From positions 34,803,676 to 34,867,675 of the forward strand of contig CM059977.1 in NCBI GenBank assembly GCA_030490835.1: a stretch of 64,000 nucleotides of DNA, in the 5' to 3' direction. Below are positions 12,300-23,219 of the stretch, in pieces (within the stretch, counting starts at the first letter, position 1; every line of letters begins with the position of its first letter). The notes beneath the pieces are model-generated. The model had not been told where the DNA came from and did not search any database. It was given only the letters and a program-made list of their open reading frames with translations. The translations under genes were made by a program, and so were the position numbers. Origin of the DNA: Annona cherimola (lineage: Eukaryota; Streptophyta; Magnoliopsida; Magnoliales; Annonaceae).

Positions 12300-12706
12300 C
12301 ATCATGGACTCGTTCATCATGGAAGTGCAAGCGTGGATACTAGGAATTCAATGGTCTTCAAGTTTAACTTACTCTATGATTGTTATTGAATCAGATTCTC
12401 TAATCCACATCAATCTCTCAAATGAAATTGGGAAGATTCTTTCAAAATTAGGCATGTTAGTAGACCAGATAAGGAGACAAGCTTTAAGTTTCGAATGTTG
12501 TATACTCTCTTATGCTTGGAAGTGGAAATTTTACATGTCTTTGCTAAGAGTACCTTACGTGAAGTTGAATCTGAATGTTTTCGGTGTGAAGACACACCAA
12601 TAGGTGTTGTGGAAAAATCTGGTAAAGAGAATGATATCCTTAATGAAGTTGATGGTGATCCCTCTCTAGTTTCCTCTTCGAACCTTTTGTTAGGAGGTGT
12701 TGGTTG
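12300..12706 (+). pseudogene. LINE terminal RNase H-like domain, remnant
   Basis: The frame at 12304-12603 reads MEVQAWILGIQWSS, then IVIESDSLIHINL, as in the RNase H domain at the end of plant LINE ORF2 (the E-A-x-A-L and E-x-D-S words). A frame change at about 12500 gives CILSYAWK, then a terminal LVSSSNLLLGGVG piece. An A-rich 3' end and the presumed target duplication follow within 40 bp. The domain resembles that at 33640-34050 of the second LINE. Confidence 0.65.
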
Positions 12707-12756
12707 AGGATTATTCACTTTTATTATCAAAAAAGGAAAAAAATATAGGGGCAACA

Positions 12757-13250
12757 ATCGAGATGCTTCTACCTTATAAATGTAACCAAATAAGATAGGG
12801 GTAAAACTTGAAAAACTTCCACGTTATCAACACCACCTATGCGTTGCTCATATATAAGGCTGTAAATATATTCCTCCTTGATAACATAGAGAAAATCTAT
12901 TTTGTTCATTCTATTTTAGCATCATTTTTAAGGAGAATTTTCAAATATAACCATAAAATTTCACCTAATTCCTCAAATACCTATACATTTTCAACAATTC
13001 TTTCATACCGACAAAGTTTCCCAAATATTCATTGTATACCTATTGTCGTTTAGTTCTATCAGATACATAAAAAATTTGAATTTCCTTTAATTTAAAGTTT
13101 TCTAAATGTTGAAATTATCCATTCCCAAGCTGTATTCTCATGTGCCCATTGTCTCTGGTTAACGTGGGCATGCTATTGTCTTAGGTTGTTGTCAGTAGTT
13201 ATCTCACACACAGCAACTAGGTCCACGGGTGTTGTATCATCTTTCTCAGT
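12757..13250. other. Intergenic DNA, no feature seen
   Basis: AT-rich sequence with no supported gene. ATAGGGGTAAAACTTGAA near 12795 resembles the 5' flank of the LINE (near 165-180), so this may be continuing host sequence around the original target site. Confidence 0.4.
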
Positions 13251-14445
13251 TATTGGTCCTGAGTTTATGAAAAAATCCTAGTGGGGAAGGGTAAATTGGG
13301 TTCTTAAAAAATTTTTGGTACTTTAATTATAAACCCCTTTGTTAATTAAGCCCCTTTGATGAAATGTATTAGGAGATAGAATAAAAGAATGCAAATAAAA
13401 TACAAAATGCAAGTAATTAAACCACACAAGAGAATAATATATAGTGGTTCGGGCAACCTTTCTTACTCCATTCTTTCAAGCACATACCCCTTGCATCTTG
13501 GGTTCCACTATTGTATATCCAATATAATTTAGAGTATTCACTTTCTTTTAAATTCTAGCTCTATGAGGCATATATAATAATTATTTATTTGTGAGACAAA
13601 CTCCAACTAACCATCTTTTTTGCTTCTTCTTGAATTCGGTCTCTAAAACCGATCCGAGACAACAACCCAAAAATAAAATCGACAAAAGAGAATTTAAACT
13701 TTATAACGTATAATCAACTACTCTGGAAGCTCCTTGTTATGTAAAAAATATAATTTTGTAGGCTCGCTTAAAAAACAGCACTTGAAGCTTCAATATTTGT
13801 CCAAATGATATCAACACTCTTGAATATTGAAATGTGTAAGCTCATATTGTATTTCCCAACTAACCATCATGTTCATACCTCAATGATATTTATAGAGGAT
13901 AAGAAGATCTAGACATTGGAGTGGTAATTGGCATGCATTTAGTATTCCAACATTTGAATTTTTGACTGTTATAACTTAAAATCTTAAGTTGAGTCAATTT
14001 GGGATAAGTGAAGTTGACTTGGATTGTGATTTTGCCTTGGTTAGAGCTTGCAGTCCACATGCTATCCACTTTTTTGCCTTCGAAGTTGCAGGTAAAGTCG
14101 ATTTGGGCTGAGAGTTCACCCTAGTCATAAGTGAAGTCGCGGTTGAAGTCAATTTGAGTTGAGACTTCACTGAAGTCGCTGGTAAAGTCGACTTGGGTTA
14201 AAACTTCACAGAAGACGTTGGCGAAGTCAACTTGGGTTAAGAATTCACTTTATTGAACTTGTTATATATGGACTTGAGCTCTTGAAACTTAAATTATTTC
14301 ATATTTTCATCTCATACATATAATCGGAGACAAAATATCTAAGCATACTTATACATACTCATTAGATCATTTTTAATGATATTTCAATAGTTTGTTAATT
14401 ATCAAAATCAAATTAATCTTTCTTAAAGCAAGTATATGATTAACA
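13251..14445 (-). repeat. 3' LTR of Copia element B
   Basis: It reads in minus orientation from TGTTAATCATA (at 14445) to GGACCAATA (at 13251). A TATA-like CTATAAATAT (minus, about 13886-13894) lies downstream of decayed copies of the AAGTCGACTT repeat at about 14090-14240 (one intact GTCGAC near 14178). A TCTCGCCCTTTTTG tract (the polypurine tract on the minus strand) abuts it on the right. Confidence 0.75.
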
Positions 14446-14965
14446 ATCTCGCCCTTTTTGATGATTACAAATTCTAATTGAAATATCTTACCTTCTCGTG
14501 AATATCACAGATATATCTGTATGAATATCACAAAATTTAATGAAATATACATTCAGCTACGTAAGAGATGATATATTCATTAATTCTAAAATACTTTTCT
14601 CTGTATACATGCGCTCTCCCACTATGCATGGAAATACTTCTCTCTTAAGATATATGCAATAGTATTCTCTTCTCTTAAGCTATTTTTATATGTTCTCTCC
14701 CTTTTTTGTCAATTAACATAAAAGGTGAGGCTTAAAGTAAATTAATAGTAGTAGTGAAAATGGGGCATGGTAAGTTCATTTCATGCATTTAAAACCTTGT
14801 ATGAGATATTTTCTTTTGTTGTTCAAAAATATATTTTTCTATTTTAACTAATTCATGAAAATCATACAGTTAAATCATCATTTAATATGCTAACAAATCA
14901 AGTACGTGGCTTCCATATTATACTTAAATCAACTAATTATATTTTCAATGCATTCGAATTATTTA

Positions 14966-15393
14966 TTGGGTAATTTGCATATATACCTACATAGTTTGAC
15001 ACTAATTGCAGATATAACCACGTAGTTTTACGAAATAAATATTAACCCCACATAATTTCACCAAAATTGCGTATTACCCCCATGTTGTTACCTACCGTTA
15101 GTATCTGACATTATAGTTCAAAAAATAACAAAAATGCCCTCATCTGTAGTTTTACAAATTGCAATCACCCTCACATAGTTTCACAAAAATTGCATATTAC
15201 CCCCATGAAACTATGTATACCAATGGGGGCGTTCTCATCATTTCAAAATATAGCATCAGATATTAACAGCAGGTAACGACGTGGGGATAATATGCAATTT
15301 TGGTAAAATTATGTGAGGATAATATGCATTTCATGAAACTACATGGGTATATCTACAATTAGCGTCAAGCTATGTGTGTATATATGCAAATTA
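14966..15393. mobile_element. Foldback MITE, family Y
   Basis: The two ends are long imperfect inverted repeats. The left begins GTAATTTGCATATATACC then TAGTTTGACACTAATTGCAG. The right ends with the reverse complements, TACAATTAGCGTCAAGC and GTATATATGCAAATTAC. The pairing continues inward over most of the roughly 430 bp, as in long-TIR (Mutator-like or foldback) MITEs. There is no coding capacity. The same end sequences occur at 36137-36858. Confidence 0.7.
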
Positions 15394-15594
15394 CCATTAT
15401 TTATTTTGACTCACAAACATATGATCTATACTATGATATAACTTATTTACTAATGCCTTTGTGTAGAAAGGCTATGAGAGTTATTACTGTTTTGCTCGAG
15501 TCCCCATTTCTTTTGCAACTCATGCTCTTTCATCCTTTTGATGACTTTTTACTCATTTGTGGTAAAACCTACATTACAAATAAGATATCTTTTT

Positions 15595-17043
15595 TCTTTT
15601 TGGTACCCATGTCATAGGTCCATGGATATTAATACTATAAAACTAGCAACTCAAGAACACTTGGTTTCGCCTTAGAAATGTCTATTCGGCATCCAAACTA
15701 ATCTAACTTATTTGTAAAATATTTTTTTTGCGTTGCATTGATATATTTTATGTCCAAACTTATTACAATAATGACAAACAACTCTAGTATGGTTTGGAGT
15801 AACATGATAGTTCTTTGGTTGCTAAATAGGCATTTTTGTCCATGATTAATCAACAAGCTTTTTAGCATTAGAAATTTGTCCCTTCACATTTGATGTATTA
15901 GAAGCCTTAATCCAAATATAGACATTTGATTTATTTAATTTGACATTAATGTGCTTTACATATCTAACATATTTTTAACCAACTTAAGTGGTTATTCTCA
16001 AAAAATTCTACACATTTTTTCCTAAGTTAGAAAACTTAGCAAATAAATCTTTTAAATTTTGATTCTCCTTTCTCAATGCCTCTGTTTCCTTCTTCAATGC
16101 ATTTATGTAATTTTGCAATGATGCATTCTTCTTCGCTAATTTTGTATTTATAATGATAGTTGTATTGAATTGCTTTGTCTTTTGAGCATATTTCATACCA
16201 AGACTTTTAAATTCATCAAATAATGAGTCATAAGTTTTTTATACATCATTCAACTCATCACGTCTAGAACAAACACTAAAAGATGAAATACAATAGGAAT
16301 CATATGAGCATACCTTGAAATCCATGGATGTATTCAATGTTGGATATTTGAACTTTCTTGTATCATCATTTTCTTCTGTGATTTTATGGCAAGCTTCCTT
16401 TTTATCATCTACAATAGCCATGCAGCAAACTCTTGCAAATTTATTACATCTTCCTTTTCACTTGATGAAGTGCTAGAGCTTGAGGTAATATATTCCTTTG
16501 TAAGCATTCTTCTAGCTTTCTCCTTTGAGAAGATTTTTATATTTTGAAATTTTAAGTCATCCTGTATAGTGCATTCAATTTGTATATGTCCAACACCATT
16601 TCATTTATAATATTTTGAAAATTCATTTCTTTTATCCTTCATTTTCTTGTATGAGTTAAATTTTTTGTTTTTCTTCATGTTGGAGTATGAGCTTGATGTA
16701 GATTCACTTGAGTTCTCTTTCATACTTCAGAATGCAATGACTTTTTACTTCTATGAGATTCTTCTTTCTTATTTTGATTAGCTCGTGAGACATGAGTGAG
16801 CTAATCAAGTCCTCTACTTTGAGTTTGTTTAAGTCCTTTGCCTCCTTAATAACTATAACTTTTTTATTTCATAAGTTTGACAATACTTTAAGTATTTTCA
16901 TGACCTACTCACTTTCAGAAATTGGCTTTCCTAGACCTTTAAGAGCGTTAGTGAGTTTAGAAAATTTAGCATAAATATCTAAAATAGATTCACTATCTAA
17001 CATGTAAAATCTCTCAAAATCATCAACAAGAATATTCCTTTTA
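15595..17043 (-). pseudogene. Copia element B gag remnant
   Basis: Minus-strand pieces align with the gag of element A. 16792-16974 is the reverse complement of the MSHELIK..gag middle region. 16239-16421 matches its acidic Ser-rich part. 16008-16196 (TIIINTKLAKK..LAKFSNLGKNV) matches the coiled-coil stretch TIIVNGKLAER..LAKFSNPGESV. The TGGGTACC-like gag end lies near 15600. Gag is cut off at its 5' side by the deletion at about 17043 and has several stops. Confidence 0.75.
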
Positions 17044-17296
17044 GTTCACTTTTTGCCTATAAAGTTGTAGGAGAAGTTGACTTGCGCTGAGACTTCACTT
17101 TGCTGAATTTATTATATATGAACTTAAACTCTTGAAATTTAAATTATTTCATATATTCATCTTCATAAATATAATTAGAGATAAAATATTTGAACATACT
17201 TATACATATTCATTAGATCCTTTTTAATGATATTTCAATGGTTTGTTAATCATCAAAATCAAATTTATCTTTCTTAAAGCAAGCGTATGATCAACA
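17043..17296 (-). repeat. Truncated 5' LTR of Copia element B
   Basis: This aligns with the last 250 bp of the LTR at 13251-14445. Shared words include GAGACTTCACTTTGCTGAA, TATATATGAACTT, CATTAGATCCTTTTTAATGA and TTCTTAAAGCAAG. The rest of this LTR is missing. Confidence 0.8.
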
Positions 17297-17301
17297 TCAA
17301 T

Positions 17302-19020
17302 GTGTTACCCTTGATACCACAACAACATCGACTCTCTCCATTAAAATCCCATGGCACGCTACTGTTCCTCATCTCAGCTTCAACGACCTCTCCGTTCATC
17401 TCCATCTAGCTGCCCTTACTACAATAGCTAATAATTTTATTTCCGGTGGTTTGATAAGGAATTTCATGATCACTATGTGCATTCATCTACTCGCTAAAAT
17501 CAATTCGACAGTGCGTGAATTTCCCTTATTTTGGAGTTTACAAGGGCATGCAAATCGTGCAGATGCAGATCAAAGAACAGGGGGGTGGATTTTGCAGAAG
17601 TTGCTACTTTGATGGAGAGGTTGGATCGTATCTAGCTGAATTTGAATGGTTGCAACGATGCCAGAGAAAAGGATGTGCCTCGGTTGGATTTAATGGCTGC
17701 CTAGACATGGAAAAAGGTGATGATAGTAGGTCCCGCTAGCTTGTTAGAAATTAGGCTCTCCATTGAAGGAGTTCGTCATCCGGGAGGTTATTCCACTGAC
17801 TTTACTCGCTGATAGAGAGTTATAGTGCCTTTCATTGGAGTTGTAGAAGGGAGCCACAATATGGATTTAATGGCTATTGCGATTTTTCTACCTCGGAGAA
17901 GGTGATGGGTGACAGCTTCTATTTCCTGCAATTTAACTTGGCTTAGTTGCTAGATTCGTTGCTTGCAATTTGAATGGATAATGACAAAATTTAGATACAA
18001 TGGATTCAGTCATATTTTAATTTGTTAAAATGGCACCAAACTTGCTAGATTGCTTGGTTTGGTGAAGTCAAGGATTGCCGATACGGATATGTAAGTCTTT
18101 AAAGGTAAATTATTCCTTTCGCCCGGGAGCCATGAAAGGTGATAACAACTTACATATGGAAGGAATTTTGGGAAAATTTTATGGATATGAGAGGAATTAT
18201 TGAAAATGCGTGAGTATTTGAAGAATTAGAATAAAAAATTATGAGTATATTTAGAAATTTTCCTTTGTTTAATTAAGAGACTAAGTTTCGTCCAAATAAA
18301 AAATGTCCGTGGTCACATTCGCCTATATATTTATGTGTAAATTATGAAAATGCTCAAATCACTCACATATGCACCAAAATTTAATAATACATTATAAAAT
18401 CGTGTTCCAAATAGTAATGATGTTTTAAATAGTTTAGTTAGAAAAAATATAGTTTCAAAATTGATATTTAGCTAGCATTAAACTATTTTATTATATTAAT
18501 TTTATATATTTGCATATAAGGCTCTTGCACCGCGATGCTAGACAAATGGATGGATTTTCATGAATAAGTAAATTATGCTAAATATAATAAATAAAATAAA
18601 ATTTCCATCCATAATAAAGGTTTTGTAGAAGCAAAACCCATGTGCAATATATTTAAATTCCCCCAAATTTATTGCTAAACTAAAATTGCACAAAGATTTC
18701 GTCGATACTTCGATATTGAACAATATTTTACTACTAAAGGTCTGGAAGAGTCCCTTATCAAAAACAAAAAAAAAAAAAAAAAAAGTCAGGATGTGTACGT
18801 CTCAATCTAATTATTGCAGCTTATCTTCAAAACTTAACGGCAGCTTTTACGAATGCGATAAACAATAGAGACCTTTTGGCAGGCTTATTTTCTTGAAATA
18901 AATAAGAAATTTTTATTAGTATTTATATATTATATCATGTCAAGTGGTATTACAATCAAAACTCTAATATATTCTCACAATTTCTCAATAATATTTCACA
19001 AACATCTTATCAATATTCTA
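17302..19020. other. Intergenic DNA with no recognisable gene
   Basis: 17310-18080 is somewhat less AT-rich and has a 74-codon open frame at 17515-17739, but I recognise nothing in it and no second exon is evident. From 18080 the sequence is AT-rich. A long A-tract at about 18766-18783 may be the tail of an old retroposon, but no body was recognised. Confidence 0.4.
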
Positions 19021-19162
19021 TTTTTTTTTTTCCCCTGACCATTCCTACTGGTGGACGCTACCCCAAATCCACATGAAATGGAAGCACGAAACACTATTGT
19101 CATGCTTTGAACCAGCGCGCCCAGCGTTAAAGAACATGCGTTGTACCACTGGGCGGCAATAA
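19020..19162 (-). mobile_element. SINE-like tRNA-derived retroposon
   Basis: On the minus strand the copy starts near 19160 with GCCGCCCAGTGGTACAACGC, which resembles an RNA polymerase III A box (GCNNAGTGG). About 35 bases later comes GGTTCAAAGCA, close to a B box. The copy ends in an A-tract (the T-run on + at about 19021-19031). Size and layout fit a short plant SINE. No convincing target duplication was found, so the ends are approximate. Confidence 0.5.
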
Positions 19163-19207
19163 ACAATAATTTTGAAATATTATAATTACGGTAATATCAA
19201 ATGTCCG

Positions 19208-19662
19208 ATAATTCCTCTTTTCTCCGTAACAAATGCACATAATTTATTTTATATTCACAATATTTCGTAAATCTCTTTTATACTCATAATATTTTGTTCT
19301 AAATTCCTCTTATACCCACACATTAAAACTACTGTTATCTATCCTATTGAAAATACATTTTTGCTATTTTAAATTTTTTCTAATTAAAATAAATCAACCT
19401 TAATATGACTTTCAAGTTATTTAATATCTTTCATTAATGATTTACTACCATTAATTAAGTCATGTTATGATTAAATTATCTCAATTAAAAAATTTTAAAT
19501 AGGCAAAATCATCTTCTCAATGGCTAGGTAATAGTGGTTTTAACGGCGCAGGTATGAGAAGAATTTATGGTAAAATGTTATGGGTATAAAATGAATTTAC
19601 GAAATGGTGTGGGTATAAGAAGAATTATATATATTTGTTGTGGGTATAAGAAGAATTATCCT
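19208..19662. mobile_element. Foldback MITE
   Basis: The left end begins GATAATTCCTCTTTTCTC and the right end finishes ATAAGAAGAATTATC, its approximate reverse complement. Pairing extends inward through repeated words such as TCTTATACCCACA / TGTGGGTATAAGA. No coding capacity. No clean target duplication. Confidence 0.55.
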
Positions 19663-19846
19663 AATTAAACGTGACCATAGGTGTTGTTTAAGGGTTATTT
19701 GCATAGGTATCCTCGAGTTTTATTAAATTGCACAATAGGTATGTTCTTTGCAAATGATTCCATAGGTTTCTTCATTCTGTTGTGGATATGGTATCCATCC
19801 AGTCCACGTAAAATGAACACTGAGACAGTAAACAAATTTGAATTTA

Positions 19847-20129
19847 GGGTGTGACTGGTACAGGTTAAAACTTTTAACTAAAAAGTTGTTAATGTAAAAT
19901 TTTTTAAAATATAAAAAGTACTATAATATGATAATGATAATGAATAAAGAGAATAAAATTACAATTGATAAGAGAGTAATATAGGTAGTAGTGGAAAAAT
20001 TAGTTAAAAAAAAGGTAATTGTTTTCGAACATGTGAAAAAATGATTATAAAATAAAATAATTACGAAGAATAAGATCTAAACGGAAAAGTTCTTTGTTGA
20101 TAGTTCCATGGCATTTGCCAAACACACCT
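19847..20129. mobile_element. Tourist-like (PIF/Harbinger) MITE
   Basis: It starts GGGTGTGACTGG and ends TTTGCCAAACACACCT, imperfect inverted repeats of the GGGTGTGTTTGG type. It is flanked by the trinucleotide TTA on both sides (19844-19846 and 20130-20132), the expected Harbinger target. Its 283 bp are non-coding. It ends 264 bp upstream of the first PPR start codon and may affect that promoter. Confidence 0.65.
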
Positions 20130-20234
20130 TTAGTATAAATGAATAAAAATGCCTCCAAAAGCTTACAATCCCACAACCAATAAAGTTTTTTTTATATATA
20201 ATTTTCATAAAAAGAAACAAGAAAGGAAATTTTC

Positions 20235-20248
20235 TATTATATATAGAT
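20235..20248 (+). promoter_or_regulatory. Candidate TATA box of the DYW PPR gene
   Basis: TATTATATATAGAT lies about 150 bp before the start codon, a normal distance for a plant promoter with a short leader. This is placement and sequence only. Confidence 0.4.
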
Positions 20249-20393
20249 TTCTTTTCAATTTATACTTTATTTTAATTTATTTTTTATTTTTTATTTTTAT
20301 CAATCCAGCCTATTGCTTGAGAAGTCGTGACGGTGCATTTTATCCCCTGCCCAGCTTCAATGCCAAATTGTTTGCTGGACGCTAAGCAAAACC

Positions 20394-23219
20394 ATGGCAG
20401 CCGTTTCAGCTGCACCCACCCTTCTTTCCCCATCTCAACACAAACGCTCCAAAGCCAAAAACCACCTTTACTGCCCCAAACCAACGCCTCTCAGACATTT
20501 TCTCAAACATCTACCCTGTTCTCAGTGTCCTCCGTCCATTTCTTCCCAGCCAGCTTCACACACTTCTAATACTTTAAATGAGATAGAGAACAGACACCCA
20601 CGTTCTGGATATGATAAATTCGCCTGCAACAACGCTTTAAGATTCAGCCTCAACGAAGACGCATCGATCACCGTGCAGGAAACGTTTGATAAAATACCTG
20701 AAAGAACTCCCGAGTCGTGGTCATCCGTTATTTCGGCAAATACTCGGTCTGGGGATTTCCTGCAAGCTATCTATCTGTTTGGTGAAATGATGGAGGCTGG
20801 CACATGGCCTCATGAATTCTCATTGGCGAGCCTTCTCAAGGCAAGTGGTGGTTTAAGAGACATTAGCATTGGTAAGCAATTACATGGCTGGTGCTTGCGG
20901 ACTGGATTTGCCTTGGAGCCTGGTGTCCGGACTTCCCTCATTGCCATGTACTCGAACTGTGGTTTCTTGGATGATGCGATGCGGGTCTTTGGTCAAATCC
21001 AGCTTTTTTTGCTGGATGATGTCCCGACATGGAATTCAATGTTAGCTGCATATGTCTTTCATGGATGCTGGAGCGAATGTTTTGAATTGTTCTGTAATAT
21101 GCTTTCAGTGGGAACAGTTAGCCCAAGTGAGTACACTTATGCCAGCATGATCAATGCCTGTGCTTCTTTAAGTGCTGTTGATCATGGGAAGGTCATACAC
21201 GGAATGATCATCAAAGATGGACTGCTTGACCAGGCAACAATGGGAAATTCTCTCATTACATTCTATAGCAAGTGTGGAGCTCTGGATGAAGCAAACCGAA
21301 TGTTTGAGATGATAACTTCAAAAAATATAGTTTCATGGAATGCGATTGTGACTGGACACGAACAGAATGATCATTCAAGAAAAGCCATTGAATTGTTCTG
21401 CAGATTGGTTATGCTAGAAACTTGCGTGAAACCAAACCACATATCATTTCTTAGTGTCCTCAATGCCGTGTCTTCACTTTCGGAATTAAAGAAAGGACGA
21501 GAAATTCATGCTCAAACAATCAGATTAGGACTTGAAGATAGAACAAGCATCGCCAATTCACTTATTACAATGTACTCTAAGTGCAAGGAAGTGGAGAAAG
21601 CAATGCTGGTCTTTGAGAGGGTTCCACAAAAGGACATCATCAGTTGGAATTCTTTATTTACAGGTCTTACACATAATGACCGTTTTGAGGACTGTTTGAA
21701 AGTATTTAAAAGAATGCGAATGTCAGGAATTCAACCTGATGATCATAGCTTTACTATTGTTCTTGGTGCAGCATCATCATTTCCAGACATGACAAAATGT
21801 TTGAGGTTGGGCAAGGAGATCCATAGTAATGTACTGAGGCAAACTTCAATAGCAGCAGGTGTTGCAACATATAACTCCATCCTTACAGTGTATGCTAAGT
21901 GCAATAGACTGGTTTATTCAGAGAAAATCTTCATGGGTCTAAGAAAGAGAGATTCCTATTCCTGGAATGCAATGATGGATGGGTATTCAATAAATGGGGA
22001 TCATGGTGCTGCAACGTTACTCTTCATAGAGATCCTTGAGCAAAATTTGCAGCCTGACCATTTGTCTTTCTCTATTCTTCTCACTTCATGTGGTAGAGCA
22101 GCTTCCCTAGAAACAGGTAAGCAGTTACATGCATTCATAATAAAACAACAACTTCACCATCAAAACTTTCAATCTGCCTTGTTGTCTATCAACAATGCTT
22201 TGGTGTCCATGTACTCAAAATGCGGTAGCATTAGTGATGCATCAGGCGTTTTTATAAGAATGCAAAGAAGGGATGTGTTTTCATATACTGCTATGATTAC
22301 TGCATGCGCACGGCACGGTTTGGTTCAGGAGTCTCTCAGACTTGTTGAGGTGATGAGAGGAGAAGGTATCAAGCCTAATTGCGTCACATTTCTTGGAGTG
22401 CTTACAGCTTGTGCCCATGGTGGACTTGCTAAAGAAGGAATACGCTATTTCAACTCAATGACAGAAGACCATGTAAATCCCACTGTCGAGCATTATGCTT
22501 GCATGGTGGATCTATTTGGTCGTTTGAGTCAGTTTGAAAGTGCCATAAACTGGGTTAAGTCAGGCATTTCTTCCCTCAAACTCCAGAAAGACTCATGTGT
22601 AATTTTGTGGAAGGTGTTGCTTGGAGCATGCCATGCACATAAGCAACTCAAGTTTGGTGCACAAGCAGCAGCCAAAATTCTAGACTTAGAACCTGGCGAT
22701 GAGACTACCTATGTGCTTCTCTTTAATCTATATGCCACTTTTGGCATGTGGGAAGATGCAGTAAGGGTGAGGGGATCAATGCAAGAAAGGGGTTTGAAAA
22801 AACAGGAAGTGGGAGCCAGCTGGATTGAGATGGGAAACAGACGGCATGTTTTTGTGGCAGGAGATGTTTGCCATCCAAATCGGGGAGAGATTTATGAGAA
22901 GTTGGAGCAGTTGAATGGAGAATGCAGAGGTCTGGGCTATTTACCCATGACAGAGTATGTTCTACATGATGTTGATGATTTACAGAAGGAAGCAATCATT
23001 GCATCTCATAGTGAAAAGTTGGCTGTCTCTTTTGGGTTGCTGCAGAGGCAGCGAGGTAAGGGTATCATCAGGGTGATAAAAAACCTTCGTGTGTGTGTGG
23101 ATTGCCATAACTGGATGAAATTTGTGTCACAAATAGAAGGGGCAGAAATTGTACTCAGAGATGCACGACGTTTCCATCATTTCAGAGATGGTATATGTTC
23201 ATGCGGAGATTATTGGTAA
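20394..23219 (+). CDS. PPR protein, PLS class with E and DYW domains
   Basis: An uninterrupted 941-codon intronless frame. The start has a good plant context (AACCATGGC). Residues 1-60 are rich in Ser, Pro, Lys and Arg with few acids, fitting an organelle transit peptide. About 90-770 are tandem P, L and S type PPR motifs, with recurring words such as NSLITMYSKC and SWNAIVTGH. An E region follows, and then a full DYW domain. Its zinc-binding deaminase signature is present: His872-x-Glu874 in HSEK, then Cys901-x2-Cys904, ending in the literal DYW at 939-941. Such proteins bind specific plastid or mitochondrial transcripts and convert C to U. The target cannot be read from the sequence. The next gene (25719) is also a PPR gene on the same strand. 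Confidence 0.95.
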   Translation: MAAVSAAPTLLSPSQHKRSKAKNHLYCPKPTPLRHFLKHLPCSQCPPSISSQPASHTSNTLNEIENRHPRSGYDKFACNNALRFSLNEDASITVQETFDKIPERTPESWSSVISANTRSGDFLQAIYLFGEMMEAGTWPHEFSLASLLKASGGLRDISIGKQLHGWCLRTGFALEPGVRTSLIAMYSNCGFLDDAMRVFGQIQLFLLDDVPTWNSMLAAYVFHGCWSECFELFCNMLSVGTVSPSEYTYASMINACASLSAVDHGKVIHGMIIKDGLLDQATMGNSLITFYSKCGALDEANRMFEMITSKNIVSWNAIVTGHEQNDHSRKAIELFCRLVMLETCVKPNHISFLSVLNAVSSLSELKKGREIHAQTIRLGLEDRTSIANSLITMYSKCKEVEKAMLVFERVPQKDIISWNSLFTGLTHNDRFEDCLKVFKRMRMSGIQPDDHSFTIVLGAASSFPDMTKCLRLGKEIHSNVLRQTSIAAGVATYNSILTVYAKCNRLVYSEKIFMGLRKRDSYSWNAMMDGYSINGDHGAATLLFIEILEQNLQPDHLSFSILLTSCGRAASLETGKQLHAFIIKQQLHHQNFQSALLSINNALVSMYSKCGSISDASGVFIRMQRRDVFSYTAMITACARHGLVQESLRLVEVMRGEGIKPNCVTFLGVLTACAHGGLAKEGIRYFNSMTEDHVNPTVEHYACMVDLFGRLSQFESAINWVKSGISSLKLQKDSCVILWKVLLGACHAHKQLKFGAQAAAKILDLEPGDETTYVLLFNLYATFGMWEDAVRVRGSMQERGLKKQEVGASWIEMGNRRHVFVAGDVCHPNRGEIYEKLEQLNGECRGLGYLPMTEYVLHDVDDLQKEAIIASHSEKLAVSFGLLQRQRGKGIIRVIKNLRVCVDCHNWMKFVSQIEGAEIVLRDARRFHHFRDGICSCGDYW

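Larger units (their letters stand above)
165..12756 (+). mobile_element. Old LINE (non-LTR retrotransposon), interrupted by later insertions
   Basis: Pieces of one plant L1-like LINE occur in the expected order on the + strand: an ORF1 (DUF4283 plus CCHC-like) at about 310-1350, an endonuclease start at about 1970-2250, a linker at 3804-3888, reverse transcriptase pieces at 8782-11700, and a terminal RNase H-like domain at 12300-12600. All frames carry stops and frameshifts. A 12-bp direct repeat, ATAGGGGCAACA, lies at 165-176 and at 12745-12756 just after an A-rich 3' end, as expected of a LINE target-site duplication. The middle and end of the endonuclease are not found, so DNA was lost as well as inserted. 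Domain order is seen; calling it one element is inference supported by the repeat. Confidence 0.7.
13251..17296 (-). mobile_element. Copia element B: internally deleted relative of element A
   Basis: The left side (13251-14445) is a complete but diverged LTR of the same family as the LTRs at 45656, 47568 and 56711. Shared words include ATTGGTCC..GAG, AATTGGGTTCTT and ATATAGTGGTTCGGGCAACC. The right side (about 17043-17296) is only the outer part of the other LTR. Between them are a polypurine tract, a gag remnant and no recognisable pol. The flanking bases TCAGT (13246-13250) and TCAAT (17297-17301) fit a target duplication with one change. A deletion joins the middle of gag to the middle of the 5' LTR, removing the primer site and gag start. 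A foldback MITE at 14966-15393 was inserted later. Confidence 0.8.

Noticed and set aside
20149..20385. 78-codon frame just upstream of the DYW PPR start
   Set aside because: Covers TATA-like and leader sequence and its product is low complexity; the PPR start at 20394 has good context.
22723..22995. Antisense frames within the PPR genes (also 25740-26185 and 27285-27698)
   Set aside because: Shadows of intact PPR frames with no motif of their own.
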